Source: Geomonas sp. Red32
Lineage (GTDB): Bacteria; Desulfobacterota; Desulfuromonadia; Geobacterales; Geobacteraceae
DNA: 64,000 bases
Reading direction: 5' to 3'
NCBI RefSeq assembly: GCF_023652955.1
Contig: NZ_JAKLOY010000005.1
Span: 1 to 64,000 of the forward strand
Shown here: in pieces, positions 1 through 10,300 of the stretch
Layout: each line of letters begins with the position of its first letter
How positions within the stretch are numbered: position 1 is the stretch's first letter
The notes under the pieces: generated by a model
Seen by the model: only the letters and a program-made list of their open reading frames with translations
Databases searched by the model: none
What the model was told of the DNA's origin: nothing
Position numbers and translations under genes: made by a program

Positions 1-90
1 CACCGGAGCAAGCTCCGGATCCCGTTCGACTTGCATGTGTTAAGCACGCCGCCAGCGTTCGTTCTGAGCCAGGATCAAACTCTCCAGTTT
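1..90 (-). rRNA. rrs: 16S rRNA, 5' end only (runs off left edge)
   Basis: Read on the minus strand, this stretch begins with the universal 16S 5' motif AGAGTTTGATCCTGGCTCAG and continues with the usual first helix region (ACGCTGGCGGCGTGCTTAAC). Only about the first 90 bases are present; the rest lies beyond base 1. The mature 5' end is set near base 90 by comparison with other bacterial 16S genes. The leader upstream contains a TCTTTGAAAACTA stretch (about 170-182) typical of rRNA leaders in this lineage. Three tandem promoters lie upstream. Confidence 0.97.
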
Positions 91-215
91 AAAATAAAAA
101 CCGAAAGCTCGATTCTGTTTAACAAAAACAACTGACTTAAATAGACCCACAATGTGATTCGTCTACTATTTAGTTTTCAAAGACCAAGATCGCCGCTCGT
201 TGCGGCAGACTTCGC

Positions 216-244
216 AATCTACACAAACCAGACTCGACTGTCAA
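216..244 (-). promoter_or_regulatory. rrn promoter, proximal
   Basis: On the minus strand TTGACA (239-244) is followed after 17 bases by TAGATT (216-221). An A-rich tract just upstream (near 248-255) could act as an UP element. Transcription would start near 209, about 120 bases before the 16S 5' end. Confidence 0.8.
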
Positions 245-370
245 CCGATTTTTTTCTCGGCTGGAAGTTTTTCTTAGCGACTCTCAGAGGCGAAACCTTA
301 GAGAGAGCAAACCAAACTCCTGAACCGTCGAGCTATTTGGATTTGAGAGAACGTTGCTGCGAAGTCAAAC

Positions 371-399
371 TTTATAACAGAGAGGCTTTCGACTGTCAA
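371..399 (-). promoter_or_regulatory. rrn promoter, middle
   Basis: TTGACA (394-399) and TATAAA (371-376) on the minus strand, spaced by exactly 17 bases, with an A-rich run immediately upstream (402-410). The -35 and the following GTCGA match those of the proximal promoter, which suggests a duplication of the promoter unit. Confidence 0.8.
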
Positions 400-453
400 C
401 CTCTTTTTTTACCGCCGTGACCGTTTTTGTTTCCCGGTCAGTAGCGAGGTGTG

Positions 454-482
454 GTTATAGCAAATGGTCGGAGCAGGGTCAA
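454..482 (-). promoter_or_regulatory. rrn promoter, distal
   Basis: TTGACC (477-482) and TATAAC (454-459) on the minus strand with a 17-base spacer. It lacks the A-run and the TTGACAGTCGA core of the other two, so it may be a weaker or differently controlled start. It is the first promoter after the tyrS terminator. Confidence 0.6.
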
Positions 483-540
483 CGGGTTTATTGTTAGTTT
501 TTGTTCAGACCAATTTAAAGACACCTAAGGGATCAGAAGG

Positions 541-588
541 GAAAGAAAAAGGGGACAGGCACCTTCTTGCGAAGGAGCCTGTCCCCTT
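541..588 (-). terminator. Rho-independent terminator of tyrS
   Basis: Twelve-base arms at 549-560 and 577-588 pair perfectly, with a further five-base inner stem (562-566 with 571-575). On the minus strand the hairpin is followed by a run of T (reading out of 550-541). It sits 28 bases beyond the tyrS stop codon and separates tyrS from the rrn promoters. Confidence 0.9.
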
Positions 589-616
589 GATTGATCAGTG
601 TCGCGGAGCTGACAGA

Positions 617-1828
617 CTACGACAGTTTTACTTTGGCGAAGCGGCGCTTGCCTACCTGAATAACGTATTCGCCGGCACCGAGCTCGGCGGTGTCGTCGGC
701 GATCTTTTCGCCGTCAACTTTGACGCCCCCGCCCTGGATGGAACGACGCCCTTCCCCACCGGACTTCACCAACCCGGCAGTCGCCAGAATCTTGAAGATA
801 GGCATGCGCTCGCCTTCAAGGGCAATGGCTACTTCTTCCAGGTCTTCAGGGGTCTGGTTGTCACGGAAACGCTTGATGAAGTTCTCGTCGGCTTGGACGG
901 CCGCGTCGGCACCGTGGTACCGCCCTACCATCTCCCGGGCAAGCTTCTTCTTGGCTTCCATCGGGTGGACGTTGCCGTTCTTAAGACCAACCTTCAGCTC
1001 TTCCAGCTCGACCAGGCTCATGTCGCTCAACAGCTCATAGTAACGGAGCATCAGCTCGTCGGAGATCGACATCACCTTGCCGTAGATCTCATCGGCGGGC
1101 TCGTTGATCCCGATGTAGTTGCCAAGCGACTTGCTCATCTTATTGACGCCGTCGAGACCTTCCAGAAGGGGCATGGTCAAAACGGTCTGGGGGGTCTGCC
1201 CCCACTCGCGCTGCAGCTCGCGGCCCACCAGCAGGTTGAACTTCTGGTCGGTACCGCCGAGCTCGACGTCGGCCTTAATGGCGACGGAGTCGTATCCCTG
1301 CACGAGCGGGTACATGAACTCGTGAATGGAGATCGGCTGCTGGTTGGAGAATCGATTGCTGAAGTCCTCGCGCTCGAGCATCCTCGCCACCGTATACTTC
1401 GAAGCCAAGGCGATCATATCGGAGGCGGACATCTTACCGAGCCAATCCGAGTTGAACACGACCTTGGTGATCTTGGGATCCAGGATCTTGAACACCTGCT
1501 CCTTATAGGTCTCGGCGTTCTTGAGGACGTCTTCGCGGCTCAGGACTTTCCTGGTCTCGGACTTGCCGGTCGGGTCTCCGATCATACCGGTGAAGTCGCC
1601 GATCAGGAAATATATCTCGTGGCCGAGCTGCTGGAACTGACGCAGCTTGTGCAGGAGCACCGTGTGACCCAGGTGAAGGTCGGGTGCGGTCGGGTCGAAC
1701 CCCGCTTTGATCTTGAGAGGCACGCCGGTCTTGACCGACTTCTCGAGTTTCTCGACGAGCTCCTTCTCTACCAGGATCTCGACGGCCCCCCTCTTGATTA
1801 CTTCCATCTGCTCGGCGACACTCTTCAC
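617..1828 (-). CDS. tyrS: tyrosyl-tRNA synthetase
   Basis: Charges tRNA-Tyr with tyrosine in the cytoplasm (class I synthetase). The class I signature HLGH is at residues 52-55 and KMSKS at 230-234; an S4-type RNA-binding domain closes the protein (about 340-403). The frame is open to a TTG at 1843, but that codon overlaps a good GGAGGG ribosome site; the GTG at 1828, seven to eight bases after it, is the better start and gives 403 residues, a normal length. A terminator follows directly, so this is the last gene before the rRNA operon. The gap upstream (1829-1964) holds only a small palindromic repeat and a GC hairpin; no T-box is evident. Confidence 0.95.
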   Translation of the reverse strand: MKSVAEQMEVIKRGAVEILVEKELVEKLEKSVKTGVPLKIKAGFDPTAPDLHLGHTVLLHKLRQFQQLGHEIYFLIGDFTGMIGDPTGKSETRKVLSREDVLKNAETYKEQVFKILDPKITKVVFNSDWLGKMSASDMIALASKYTVARMLEREDFSNRFSNQQPISIHEFMYPLVQGYDSVAIKADVELGGTDQKFNLLVGRELQREWGQTPQTVLTMPLLEGLDGVNKMSKSLGNYIGINEPADEIYGKVMSISDELMLRYYELLSDMSLVELEELKVGLKNGNVHPMEAKKKLAREMVGRYHGADAAVQADENFIKRFRDNQTPEDLEEVAIALEGERMPIFKILATAGLVKSGGEGRRSIQGGGVKVDGEKIADDTAELGAGEYVIQVGKRRFAKVKLS

Positions 1829-1916
1829 GCTACTACCCTCCAAGGCGTTATGTCTTAACCGGTGACCGGTGAGACTCTGCTTCCTGGCCCGGGGCCAGAC
1901 ATCCCCATCCGCACCC

Positions 1917-1941
1917 TGCCCCCCCCCTTAAGGGAGGGGGA
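1917..1941. repeat. short GC-rich palindrome (dispersed repeat type C)
   Basis: A C-tract, TTAA, then a G-tract form an almost perfect inverted repeat in the tyrS/ymdB gap. It resembles the CCCCTCCC-TTGA-GGGAGGGG units seen near 60.29 kb and 62.15 kb. On the minus strand it could also fold as a terminator stem for ymdB, but no T-run follows. Confidence 0.5.
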
Positions 1942-1964
1942 CCAAGGCACTATTCACCGGCAGG

Positions 1965-2756
1965 TCAGGAGCCGCAGGGGATGTTTATTCTTTCGATGCC
2001 GAGTGCGAGACCGGTGGTCTCGTCTATGTCGATAACGACGGCATTGATCCGGATGTCCTTCTTGGCGATCTCGAATTTGGCGGGACGCTGGGTGACGAAC
2101 TTGTAAATCGGCTCTTCCTTCTTCACCCCGATCACCGAATCGAAGGCGCCGGTCATACCGACGTCGGTGATGTAGGCGGTGCCGGCGGTCAGGACCCTCT
2201 CATCGGCAGTCTGGACATGGGTATGGGTCCCAACCACTGCCGAGACGCGTCCATCCAGGTACCACCCAAGCGAGGTTTTCTCCGACGTCGCCTCTGCATG
2301 GAAATCCACGAAGACGATCGGCGTCTCTTCCTTCAGTTTGGCAACCTCCCGGTCGGCGCAGCGAAAGGGGCAATCAAGGCTGTTCATAAACACCCGTCCC
2401 TCAAGGTTCAGGATGCCGATCTTCACTCCACCTGGCGTACGGGCGATGGTGGCGCCGTGCCCGGGGGTGCCTTCCGGGTAGTTGGCCGGCCGCACGATCT
2501 TGTCGGAGCGGCTGATGTACTCGACCGCCTCCCTCTTGTCCCAGATATGGTTACCGGAGGTAAGGACGTGAATGCCGCACTTGAAGAGATCCTGGGCGGT
2601 CTCGGCGGTAAGGCCGAATCCGCCTGCGGCATTCTCCCCGTTGGCGATCACCAGATCCACGTAATGGCGATCGACGATCCGGTGCAACTCCCGGGAAAGG
2701 GCTTCGCGGCCGGGCTTCCCGATGATGTCGCCTATGAACAGCAGCTTAACGGGCAT
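1965..2756 (-). CDS. ymdB: YmdB-family metallophosphoesterase (TIGR00282 type)
   Basis: A 263-residue calcineurin-like phosphoesterase. Metal ligands expected for the family are visible: D10 in FIGDIIG, E41/N42 in NGENAAGG, N69/H70 in SGNHIWDK, and the THTHVQTAD motif near residue 175. In Bacillus, YmdB hydrolyses 2',3'-cyclic nucleotides and is encoded next to RNase Y; here its start overlaps the rny stop by 11 bases, the same pairing. This suggests translational coupling and a shared role in RNA turnover (inference). Start is ATG; full family length. Confidence 0.9.
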   Translation of the reverse strand: MPVKLLFIGDIIGKPGREALSRELHRIVDRHYVDLVIANGENAAGGFGLTAETAQDLFKCGIHVLTSGNHIWDKREAVEYISRSDKIVRPANYPEGTPGHGATIARTPGGVKIGILNLEGRVFMNSLDCPFRCADREVAKLKEETPIVFVDFHAEATSEKTSLGWYLDGRVSAVVGTHTHVQTADERVLTAGTAYITDVGMTGAFDSVIGVKKEEPIYKFVTQRPAKFEIAKKDIRINAVVIDIDETTGLALGIERINIPCGS

Positions 2757-4347
2757 ATTCGGTTGCCCTGGTTTCCCTTATCACATTGACCTTGATCTGG
2801 CCGGGATACGTCATTTCGGTCTCGATCTTCTTGGCGATGTCCTTGGCCAAGACGATGGCACGATCGTCGCTCACCGTGTCGGAGGAGACCATGACGCGGA
2901 TCTCGCGGCCGGCCTGGATGGCGAAGGAGTTGAGGACGCCGTCGAACGAGGTGGCGATTCTCTCCAGGTCGTCCAGACGTTTCACGTAGGTTTCCATCAT
3001 CTCCCGGCGTGCACCCGGGCGTGCTCCGGAGAGCGCGTCGGCCGCCTGCACCAGGACAGCCAGCACGCTGGCCGGCTTCTCGTCTTCGTGGTGGGCCATG
3101 ATGGCATGGATGATCTTGGGGGACTCGCCGTACTTCTTGGCGATCTCCGCGCCGATGACCGCGTGGGAACCTTCCACCTCGTGGTCGACCGCCTTGCCGA
3201 GGTCATGGAGAAGACCGGCGCGCTTGGCCTGCTTGACGTTGATCCCGAGCTCGGCGGCCATGATCCCGCAGAGGAAGGCGACTTCCAGCGAGTGCTGGTA
3301 GACGTTCTGGCTGTAGGAGGTCCGGTATTTGAGGCGGCCGATCAGCTTGAGGATCTCCGGGTGGATGCCGTGGACGCCGAGGTCGAAGGCAGCCTGATCG
3401 CCGGCCTCCTTCATCGCCTGGTCGATCTCCTCCTGGCTTTTGGCTACCACCTCCTCGATGCGGCCCGGATGGATACGGCCGTCGGCGATCAGCTTCTGGA
3501 GGGAGAGTTTGGCCACCTCGCGGCGGACCGGATTGAAACCGGAGAGGATGACCGCCTCCGGAGTATCGTCGATGATGAGGTCGATGCCGGTAGCGGCTTC
3601 CAGCGCCCTGATGTTACGCCCTTCGCGGCCGATGATGCGCCCCTTCATCTCGTCCGAGGGGAGAGCAACCACCGACACGCTCCTCTCGGCTACGTACTCG
3701 CCTGCGTAACGCTGCATGGCCAGGGCCAGGACCTCTTTCGCCTTCTTGTCGGCGGTGGCACGGGCCTCTTCTTCCATGGTGCGGATCAACTTGGCGACGT
3801 CCAGTTTGGCCTCGTCCTCCATGGCGTCCATGAGGACCTTCTTGGCCTCCACCGAGGTCATCCCGGCGATCTGCTCCAGCTTGGCCCTCTGTTCGTTCAC
3901 CAGGTTGTCGAGCTTCTCCTCTTTCTGGACCAGGGACTGCTCTTTGCTGGTCAGGGACTGCTCGCGCCCCGCCAGGGACTGTTCGCGCTTGAGGAACTCG
4001 GTGTCGCGCTGATCGAAGAGGTTGGTCTTTTTATCGAGATTGTCTTCCTTCTGCTGGAGGCGTTTCTCCAGGTTTTGCAGCTCTTTCCGTTTCTCGGATG
4101 TTTCCAGTTCGAACTGGCGCTCCATCTCCTCTTTGGCCTGGTAGACGGCGTCCTTGGCCTGTACCGCCGCTTCCATGGCCATCACTTCGGTCTGCCGCTT
4201 GGCATCCTCGATCATTTTGGCGGCCAGCGTCTCGGCGTTGGCGACCAGAGAATCGGAAAGCTTCTTACGCAGCAGGTTGCCGATGAAGTATCCGACACCT
4301 GCCGCCACGAGCACCAATAGTATGGTGATTGTAATGTCAATTTTCAC
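2746..4347 (-). CDS. rny: ribonuclease Y
   Basis: Membrane-anchored endoribonuclease starting bulk mRNA decay. It has one N-terminal membrane segment (about residues 4-22), a long charged coiled coil (about 25-190), a KH domain with [12 protein letters not shown], and an HD domain with [12 protein letters not shown]. The frame extends to a GTG at 4362, but that GTG overlaps the GAGGGG ribosome site; the GTG at 4347 lies seven bases after it and gives 533 residues, beginning directly before the membrane segment. The start overlaps the end of the upstream cyclo-ligase gene by 11 bases, and the stop overlaps ymdB, so three genes are coupled. Confidence 0.93.
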   Translation of the reverse strand: MKIDITITILLVLVAAGVGYFIGNLLRKKLSDSLVANAETLAAKMIEDAKRQTEVMAMEAAVQAKDAVYQAKEEMERQFELETSEKRKELQNLEKRLQQKEDNLDKKTNLFDQRDTEFLKREQSLAGREQSLTSKEQSLVQKEEKLDNLVNEQRAKLEQIAGMTSVEAKKVLMDAMEDEAKLDVAKLIRTMEEEARATADKKAKEVLALAMQRYAGEYVAERSVSVVALPSDEMKGRIIGREGRNIRALEAATGIDLIIDDTPEAVILSGFNPVRREVAKLSLQKLIADGRIHPGRIEEVVAKSQEEIDQAMKEAGDQAAFDLGVHGIHPEILKLIGRLKYRTSYSQNVYQHSLEVAFLCGIMAAELGINVKQAKRAGLLHDLGKAVDHEVEGSHAVIGAEIAKKYGESPKIIHAIMAHHEDEKPASVLAVLVQAADALSGARPGARREMMETYVKRLDDLERIATSFDGVLNSFAIQAGREIRVMVSSDTVSDDRAIVLAKDIAKKIETEMTYPGQIKVNVIRETRATEYAR

Positions 4348-4924
4348 GTGGTTCCCCCTCACATATATTGTTGTTAACGCGAACCAGCCTGACCTCGGTG
4401 ACGACTACATCCATCGTCACGTCATGCGGCTCGCCGACTATCTCTGCCACAAGCTGAAAATCATAGCAAAAACCGACCAGTCTCCCCGTCCTCTCCAGAG
4501 TGTGAAGCGTGCGGTCGTAAAATCCCTTTCCGTAACCGATCCTTCTGCCGCAGATGTCAAAGGCCACCCCCGGCACCACGATCAGGTCGGCCTTCAGCAC
4601 GTCGAAGGGAGCGCCGACCGGCTCCGGGATGCCGAACTTCCCCCGGACCAACTCCTCAAGGGATGCTACCTCGCGGAACTGGAGGTCTTCCCCGACGACG
4701 GCGGGGTAGAGCAGCTTCTTACCGGCAGCCAAAGCGGCCTGGGCCACGAGGTCGGTGCGAACCTCGCCGTGGACCGGCGCATAGGAGGCGACCGAACGGG
4801 CCTCGAGGAACTCCGGGAGCTCGAGGAAACGACGCTGCAGCGCGGCACTGTGCGAAGCGACCTGCTCGGCAGTCATCTCCCGGCGCCGGGACAACGCGGC
4901 GGCTCTCAGGGACCGTTTTGGCAT
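4337..4924 (-). CDS. 5-formyltetrahydrofolate cyclo-ligase
   Basis: Converts 5-formyl-THF to 5,10-methenyl-THF with ATP (MTHFS; ygfA/fau family). The signature GYGKGFYDR is at residues 130-138, with a basic N-terminus ([14 protein letters not shown]) that fits the ATP/folate site. Length 195 residues is normal. In many proteobacteria this gene lies directly downstream of the 6S RNA gene and zapA; here zapA is upstream across a 318-base gap, which supports the identity. Its 3' end overlaps the rny start by 11 bases. Confidence 0.92.
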   Translation of the reverse strand: MPKRSLRAAALSRRREMTAEQVASHSAALQRRFLELPEFLEARSVASYAPVHGEVRTDLVAQAALAAGKKLLYPAVVGEDLQFREVASLEELVRGKFGIPEPVGAPFDVLKADLIVVPGVAFDICGRRIGYGKGFYDRTLHTLERTGRLVGFCYDFQLVAEIVGEPHDVTMDVVVTEVRLVRVNNNICEGEPREN

Positions 4925-4929
4925 CGATC

Positions 4930-5235
4930 GAAATTTCCCGTAGTTAAACGGCAGTGGACCGGGCGTGAACGCCCGTTGAGACAGGACTCTTTTGGGAGGG
5001 GAGTGCGGCTGGAGTGTTGGGTGAGCTACTTGACGGTGGTGATAGAAGGCTCGCGTTCAAATAATCGCAATTGAACTCTATATCAAATCGGCCATTAACC
5101 TCTAGACGTATGGAACTTAAGCGCCATCAGGCTACCTATCAACAATCGTAAGAAGACAGCTTCTTTCGAGGTAATCAGTCAAGTGTACTACCGTAATCTG
5201 CCAAACCGCTATATGTTGAAATCTCCCGTGAGAGA
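4930..5235 (-). ncRNA. ssrS: candidate 6S RNA locus (zapA-ygfA gap)
   Basis: A 318-base gap with no reading frame lies between zapA and the cyclo-ligase gene, exactly where 6S RNA sits in many gamma- and deltaproteobacteria. The minus strand contains a strong GGGCG...CGCCC hairpin (about 4961-4975) and an imperfect inverted repeat GTTCAA-TTGAAC (5055-5077). I could not draw a convincing closing stem and central bubble by eye, so the call rests on position. Exact ends are not known. Confidence 0.3.
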
Positions 5236-5242
5236 CCCGAAA

Positions 5243-5521
5243 CTACACTGCGTTATCGACACGGCCTATGAGGGAAGAGATTCTCTCCCGGCAGCTAAGC
5301 CGTTCTTCTTCAAGTTGTTTCTGCGATGCGAGGTACGCCTCGGCCAGGTTCATCAGGGTCAGGATCACTACCAGTTGGTGATCGCCGCTGGAAACCGCCT
5401 CGGTTGCCTCGGCAAGCTTCTCGTTGACCAGGGACTCGACCTGTGCCACATGCTCAGGGGTAGAGGTACTTTTGACCTGGAGCTCTCTCCCTAAAACCCT
5501 GATGCAGTGCGAGACGACCAA
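5243..5521 (-). CDS. zapA: cell division protein ZapA
   Basis: FtsZ-ring stabiliser, 92 residues. The N-terminal domain has the family pattern (HCIRVLGRELQVKS, then HVAQVESLVNEKL) and the C-terminal half is a helix/coiled coil (LMNLAEAYLASQKQLEEE). The start is TTG at 5521, preceded by GGAAGGGG and only four bases after the stop of the zapB-like gene, so the two are almost certainly co-translated. The Z-ring function is known for the family; the role here is inferred. Confidence 0.88.
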   Translation of the reverse strand: MVVSHCIRVLGRELQVKSTSTPEHVAQVESLVNEKLAEATEAVSSGDHQLVVILTLMNLAEAYLASQKQLEEERLSCRERISSLIGRVDNAV

Positions 5522-5525
5522 GTTA

Positions 5526-5702
5526 TCAGACCCCTTCCAGTCTCTTGAGGATCGAGTCGAGCTTGACCTTGAAGTCTACCCGCTCCCCGCTCAGACGCTT
5601 GTTCTCCTCGTGCAGTCTCACGTTCTCGAGCTTCAGCTCCTCGATCACGTTGACCAGAGAATCAATACGCCCCTCCAATTCATTAAACAATTCAACGGTC
5701 AT
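5526..5702 (-). CDS. zapB: ZapB-like small coiled-coil division protein
   Basis: A 58-residue frame starting with ATG at 5702: MTVELFNELEGRIDSLVNVI and on to a TGA at 5526. It is almost entirely a heptad coiled coil rich in L, E, K and R, like ZapB, the ZapA-bound partner that tethers the Z ring. Its stop is four bases before the zapA start, so it forms a zapB-zapA pair following ftsY. The family assignment rests on size, coiled-coil character and position; sequence identity to E. coli ZapB would be low. Confidence 0.75.
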   Translation of the reverse strand: MTVELFNELEGRIDSLVNVIEELKLENVRLHEENKRLSGERVDFKVKLDSILKRLEGV

Positions 5703-5753
5703 AATTCACCTATTGCGGCGGATATTATGCAATAAGTACGTAAAAGTCAAGGA

Positions 5754-6989
5754 TTACTCGAAAAGAGCCTCCACGAACTGGACCGGATCGAACTCCCGAA
5801 GATCCTCGACCGACTCGCCAACCCCAATGAAACGGACCGGAAGCGCGTATTCATGACTTACCGCTACTACGATCCCCCCTTTGGCGCTGCCGTCGAGCTT
5901 GGTCAGCACCACGCCGGTTACGTCGGCGGCTTCCTTGAAAAGCTTGGCCTGGGAGAGGGCGTTTTGGCCGGTGGCGGCATCGAGGACCAGCAGCGTTTCG
6001 TGGGGGGCGTCGGAGATCTCGCGGGTCAGCACGCGGCGGATCTTCTTCATCTCCTCCATCAGGTTCACCTTGGTGTGCATACGTCCGGCGGTATCGATGA
6101 TGAGGACATCGCTGCCGCGGGCCACGGCGGCCTTGCAGCCGTCGAAGACTACCGCGGATGGGTCGGCACCTTCTTTGTGCTTCACGATGTCCGCCCCGAC
6201 CCGCGTGGCCCACAGCTCCAATTGGTCGGCGGCAGCGGCACGGAAGGTGTCGGCGGCGGCGAGCAGGACCTTCTTACCCTCGCCGGTGTAACGGGCGGCG
6301 AGTTTGCCGATGGTGGTGGTCTTGCCGACGCCGTTGACGCCGATCACCATGATGACAAAAGGTTTCTTCCCTTCCACCACCAGGGGCGCGGCATGAGCCT
6401 CCAGGCGGAGCTGGATCTCATCTTTGAGGGCCTTCTTAAGGGCGGCGCCGTCGGAGAGTTCGTTTCTTTTCAGGCGCTGCTCGAGGGTGCGGACCAGGTC
6501 GACGGTGGTTTTCACCCCGAGATCGGCGGTTATGAGGATTTCTTCCAGCTCCTCGAGCGTGTCGGTGTCGATCTGCTTTTTGCCGAGCAGCAGGGCATCG
6601 ACCCGCCCGACGATGCTTTCGTGGGTTTTACTGAGACTTTTCTTGAGGCGCTCGAAGAAGCTCGGCTTGGCCTGCTCCTTCGGGGGCTCTACTGGTACCG
6701 GCGGCACGGCCGGCAAAGGCGACGGAACCGGAGTCGACTGCGGAGCAGGAGGTGCGGAGTCCGGCCTGGTGGACGCCGGGGGGACCGGGGGGGCGGTGAA
6801 GAGGCTGTCGTCGGGACGGGCAGCGGCAGACGGCACGGTGGCCGGCGGCTGGATGGGCTCCGCAGGCGCGGACGCTTCGCCCGGCTCCTGGCCGGTCTCT
6901 GCGGAAGGCGCGTCCTCCTTCGGCTCCTCCTGGCCCAGGCCCAACTTCTTCAGAAAGCCTTTGAAAAAGCCCTTGTTCTCTTCGGCCAT
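5754..6989 (-). CDS. ftsY: signal recognition particle receptor FtsY
   Basis: Membrane-docking GTPase that receives SRP-ribosome complexes. Residues 1-105 are an acidic, Pro/Ala-rich extension, starting with a short amphipathic stretch (GFFKGFLKKLGLG) that could bind lipid. The NG domain covers about 108-411, with G1 GVNGVGKT at 217-224, DTFRAAAADQL, DTAGR and the TKLDGSAKGG motif. The ATG shares one base with the stop of the upstream roadblock gene (TGATG). Downstream, zapB and zapA follow after 51 bases, linking membrane targeting and division genes. Confidence 0.96.
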   Translation of the reverse strand: MAEENKGFFKGFLKKLGLGQEEPKEDAPSAETGQEPGEASAPAEPIQPPATVPSAAARPDDSLFTAPPVPPASTRPDSAPPAPQSTPVPSPLPAVPPVPVEPPKEQAKPSFFERLKKSLSKTHESIVGRVDALLLGKKQIDTDTLEELEEILITADLGVKTTVDLVRTLEQRLKRNELSDGAALKKALKDEIQLRLEAHAAPLVVEGKKPFVIMVIGVNGVGKTTTIGKLAARYTGEGKKVLLAAADTFRAAAADQLELWATRVGADIVKHKEGADPSAVVFDGCKAAVARGSDVLIIDTAGRMHTKVNLMEEMKKIRRVLTREISDAPHETLLVLDAATGQNALSQAKLFKEAADVTGVVLTKLDGSAKGGIVVAVSHEYALPVRFIGVGESVEDLREFDPVQFVEALFE

Positions 6990-7348
6990 CAGTATATCTC
7001 CTTCTCCAGCAGCCCGGAGACCTCCCGGAAGGAGCGAAGCGCCTGCAGCGGCAGGGCTTGCGGTCCGAGCGTCATCACCAGCGCGTACTCGGCACCGATG
7101 GCTCCCACTATGGCATGCTGTTCGTCGGTTGTAATCAGGCTCTCCTGAACCTGTCCGGCAGCGTACTTCTCATGCAACGTCTTAAGGCGGGTAAGGAGTA
7201 TTCCCCAGTGGGCGGCAGTCACCTTCATCTCGAACGGGTCCCCCTGGCAGTGCTGCTCCACGGCTTCCCCTTCCCAATCGGCCAGGATCGCCCCGGTGGC
7301 ACCCGGCACGGCCTCGACAAGGTTAGTCAGAAGTTGTTTGAAAGGCAA
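6989..7348 (-). CDS. roadblock/LC7-domain protein
   Basis: A 119-residue protein with the single-domain roadblock/LC7 fold pattern: helix (FKQLLTNLVEAV), a glycine-rich strand (GATGAILADWEGEAVEQ), a central helix and a second strand region (ESLITTDEQHAIVGAI). Related bacterial proteins (MglB) regulate small Ras-like GTPases, but no MglA-type GTPase is seen in this window. It lies 29 bases after smc and shares a TGATG junction with ftsY, so it is translated with the SRP-receptor GTPase. Its partner is unknown. Confidence 0.75.
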   Translation of the reverse strand: MPFKQLLTNLVEAVPGATGAILADWEGEAVEQHCQGDPFEMKVTAAHWGILLTRLKTLHEKYAAGQVQESLITTDEQHAIVGAIGAEYALVMTLGPQALPLQALRSFREVSGLLEKEIY

Positions 7349-7377
7349 GTTCCACTCCTAAAGAAAATTGAGCAGCG

Positions 7378-10300
7378 CTAGCAGTTGAGGCGTACGGAAA
7401 CCAGCTTCGACACCCCTGGCTCTTCCATGGTGACGCCGTACAGAGTATCGGCGACCGCCATCGTAGCCCGGTTGTGGGTGATGATGATGAACTGGGAGGT
7501 GGCACTCATCTCACGGACCATGTCGTTGAAACGGCCGATGTTGGCGTCGTCCAGCGGCGCATCAACCTCGTCCAGCAGACAGAAGGGGGACGGCTTGATC
7601 AGGAAGATCGAGAAGATCAGCGCGACCGCGGTGAGCGCCTTCTCCCCCCCGGAGAGGAGCGACACGTTCTGCAGCTTCTTGCCCGGGGGCTGAACGATAA
7701 TGTCCAGGCCGGTGGTGAGGAGATCCTCCTCGTCGGTCAGCCTGAGCTCCGCCTGACCGCCGCAGAAAAGGCGCGGGAAAACGGTCTGGAACTTCTCGTT
7801 CACCAGGTTGAAGGTCTCCAGGAAGCGCCTGCGGGTGGTCCGGTTGATCTTCTGGATTGCCTTCTGCAAGGCCCCCATCGATTCTTCGAGGTCGTCGCGC
7901 TGCTCGGAAAGGAAGTTGAAGCGCTCCTCCATCTGCTTGAACTCCTCGATGGCCATCAGGTTAACCTCGCCCATCTCGTCGACCGCCTTTTGCAGCTCGG
8001 CCTGACGGGAACCTTTCTCCGCCTCGTCCCACTCCATCGGCGCGTAGGTGGCAAGCGCCTCGGCGACCTCCATCCGGTACTTCTCGCGGAGGGTCTCTTC
8101 CAGGTGGGCGAGCCTCATCCCCGCTTCTGAGAGTTTCAGGTTCTTTGCGGAGAGCTCGTCGCGGACCGAGGCGACATCACCGCGGACCACCTTGACCCGC
8201 ATCTCCTCCTCGCGCACGGTCTCCGACTCTCCCTCGTAGCGGTCTTTAATCTTGGCAAGCGCCTGCTCGCTTTCGATCTGCCGGGCAATGATCTTTTCGA
8301 GCTCGACTTCCCCCTGCTTGATCGTCTCGACGAGGCGGACGCGATCGGTACCGGCCCCTTCCAGTTCCTTGCTCCGGCTGGCAATGCGATTCCTGAGGTC
8401 GGCGCACAGTCCTTCCACCCGCTGGTGGGCCCTCTGGGCGGACTCCCCCTTCTCCTTCAGGGCGGCGACCCGCACCTTGAGAGAGGTGACCAGTTCGCGC
8501 GCCTCCTCCATCTCGAAGCGTGCACCTTCCAGCCTGCGCTGCAGCTCCTCGACCCTAACCTCGATGCCTCGCTTCTGCTCGTCGGCCTGCGACTTCTTGG
8601 TGTCGGCCTGGGCCAGCTCTCGGGAGACCAGGGACTGCTCTTCGCTTAACTGGTCCTCTTCCATCTCCCTGACGGCCGCGTTCTCTTCGATCCGGCGGCA
8701 CTCGGCGCCGGCGCTCTGGAGATCCTTCTGGGTGTCGAGGATCTTCATCTCCAGGCGGTGCAGCTGCTGCCTCAATTCGCCGCGCTCGATTTCGGCGTCG
8801 GCCATCTCCGTGCGCCGCTTTTCCCGAGCATCGGTCAGATCCTGCACTTCCCCGGTCAGCCGTTCGACTTCGGCACCGAGAGTCTTGATCTCGCGCTTCT
8901 TGTGAATGATCCCCTGCTGGGCGGATTCGGAGGAGCCCCCCTGGACGATGCCGCCGGTGTGGGCGAGATCCCCCTCCAAGGTTACGAAGGTGCAGGTGGG
9001 GAAGGCCGCCGAGAGGGTGACCGCCTGGGCGAGATCGGTAACGAGATAGGCGCCGGAGATAAGGGGGATAACCAGGGAGGCCAGATCGGCCGGTACCTGG
9101 ACACGGTCGGTCAGCGGAGTGGCACCTTTGGGCTTGTCGCCGTTAAGGTGGCACCAGGGAGCGGCGGTGACAAAGCTGCAGCGTCCGCCGGAGCTTCCTT
9201 TGAGATGGGCCACGGCCTCCAAGGCAACATCGGCGGAAGGGGTGAGGAGGTACTGTAGCCGTTCGCCGAGCACCGACTCCAGGGCGACCTCGCACTCCTC
9301 GTCAACCTCCAGGGCGTCGGCCAGCATAGTAAAGGAGGTTCCGTGGAAGGCCTCGGCGGTGAGCAGGTTGCGGACACCCTGTCCATAGCCGGCGAACTGG
9401 GCTTCGAGCTCCTGTAAGGATTTCAAACGGGAAGCCGCGGCAGAAAGCTGGTCACGGCGCTGCTGCAGCAATTTGTCCCCCGCCTCCTGGGCCTGCTTCA
9501 ACTCGGCCTCGCGGGCAGTGACGACGGTTAGTTCTTCCTGGGCCTCGCTTTTTCGAGTGGTGAGTTTGGCCGCCTCATCCTTCAAGGTGTCGGCCTTGGC
9601 TGCCGCCTCCATCAGCCGCTCTCCCAAAAGCACACGCTCGCGCGAGCTTGCCTGCAGCCGCTCGGCGATGCTGGAAAGGCGCTTGGCAGCGGCCTGGTGC
9701 TGGTTGTTGGCCTGGGCGGACTCGGACAGGACGGTGAAAAGGGCGCGGCGAGCCTCTTCCAGCTCCCGGCTCACCCCCCCCTCGCTCGCCGCCATCTCGT
9801 CGAGGAGTGCTTCCCGGGCCTCGAGCGACTCGCTCTCGCGCGAGACTTCTTCGAGGTAAGAACCGCGCTGCTGCAAGAGGGTAGAAAGTTCCAGCTCGGC
9901 CTGGGCGAGCTGGTCCTTGAGCCCCTGCAACTCTTCCTGGAATCGTTCGCCCTGTCGGTCCAGGTTGGCGAGTTCACGGCGCTGGAAGTCGAGGCGGTTT
10001 TCGCCACCTTGCAGCTCGCTTTTCCACTTGAAGATATCTTCCTGGGCCGCGGCCAGTTCCTTCTCGGTTTCCAGCAGCCGGACCTTCTTCTCCTCGATGG
10101 TAAGCTCACCCTCCTGGAGGAGGGCCGAGAGCCGGCTCCCCTTCACCTCGAGCTCGGCGATCTCCTTTTCGAGGGTGCGGCGCTCCTTGTCGACCACGCC
10201 GTAACCCTTGGCGGCGAAGAGCAGCTCGATTTCACGGAGCTCCTGCCTGAGCTCGCGGAACTTCTCCGCCTTCTTGGCCTGGCGCTGCAGGGCGTTCATC

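Noticed and set aside
154-420. 88-residue plus-strand frame before the 16S gene
   Set aside because: It lies on the opposite strand of the rrn promoter/leader region and covers the two proximal promoters.
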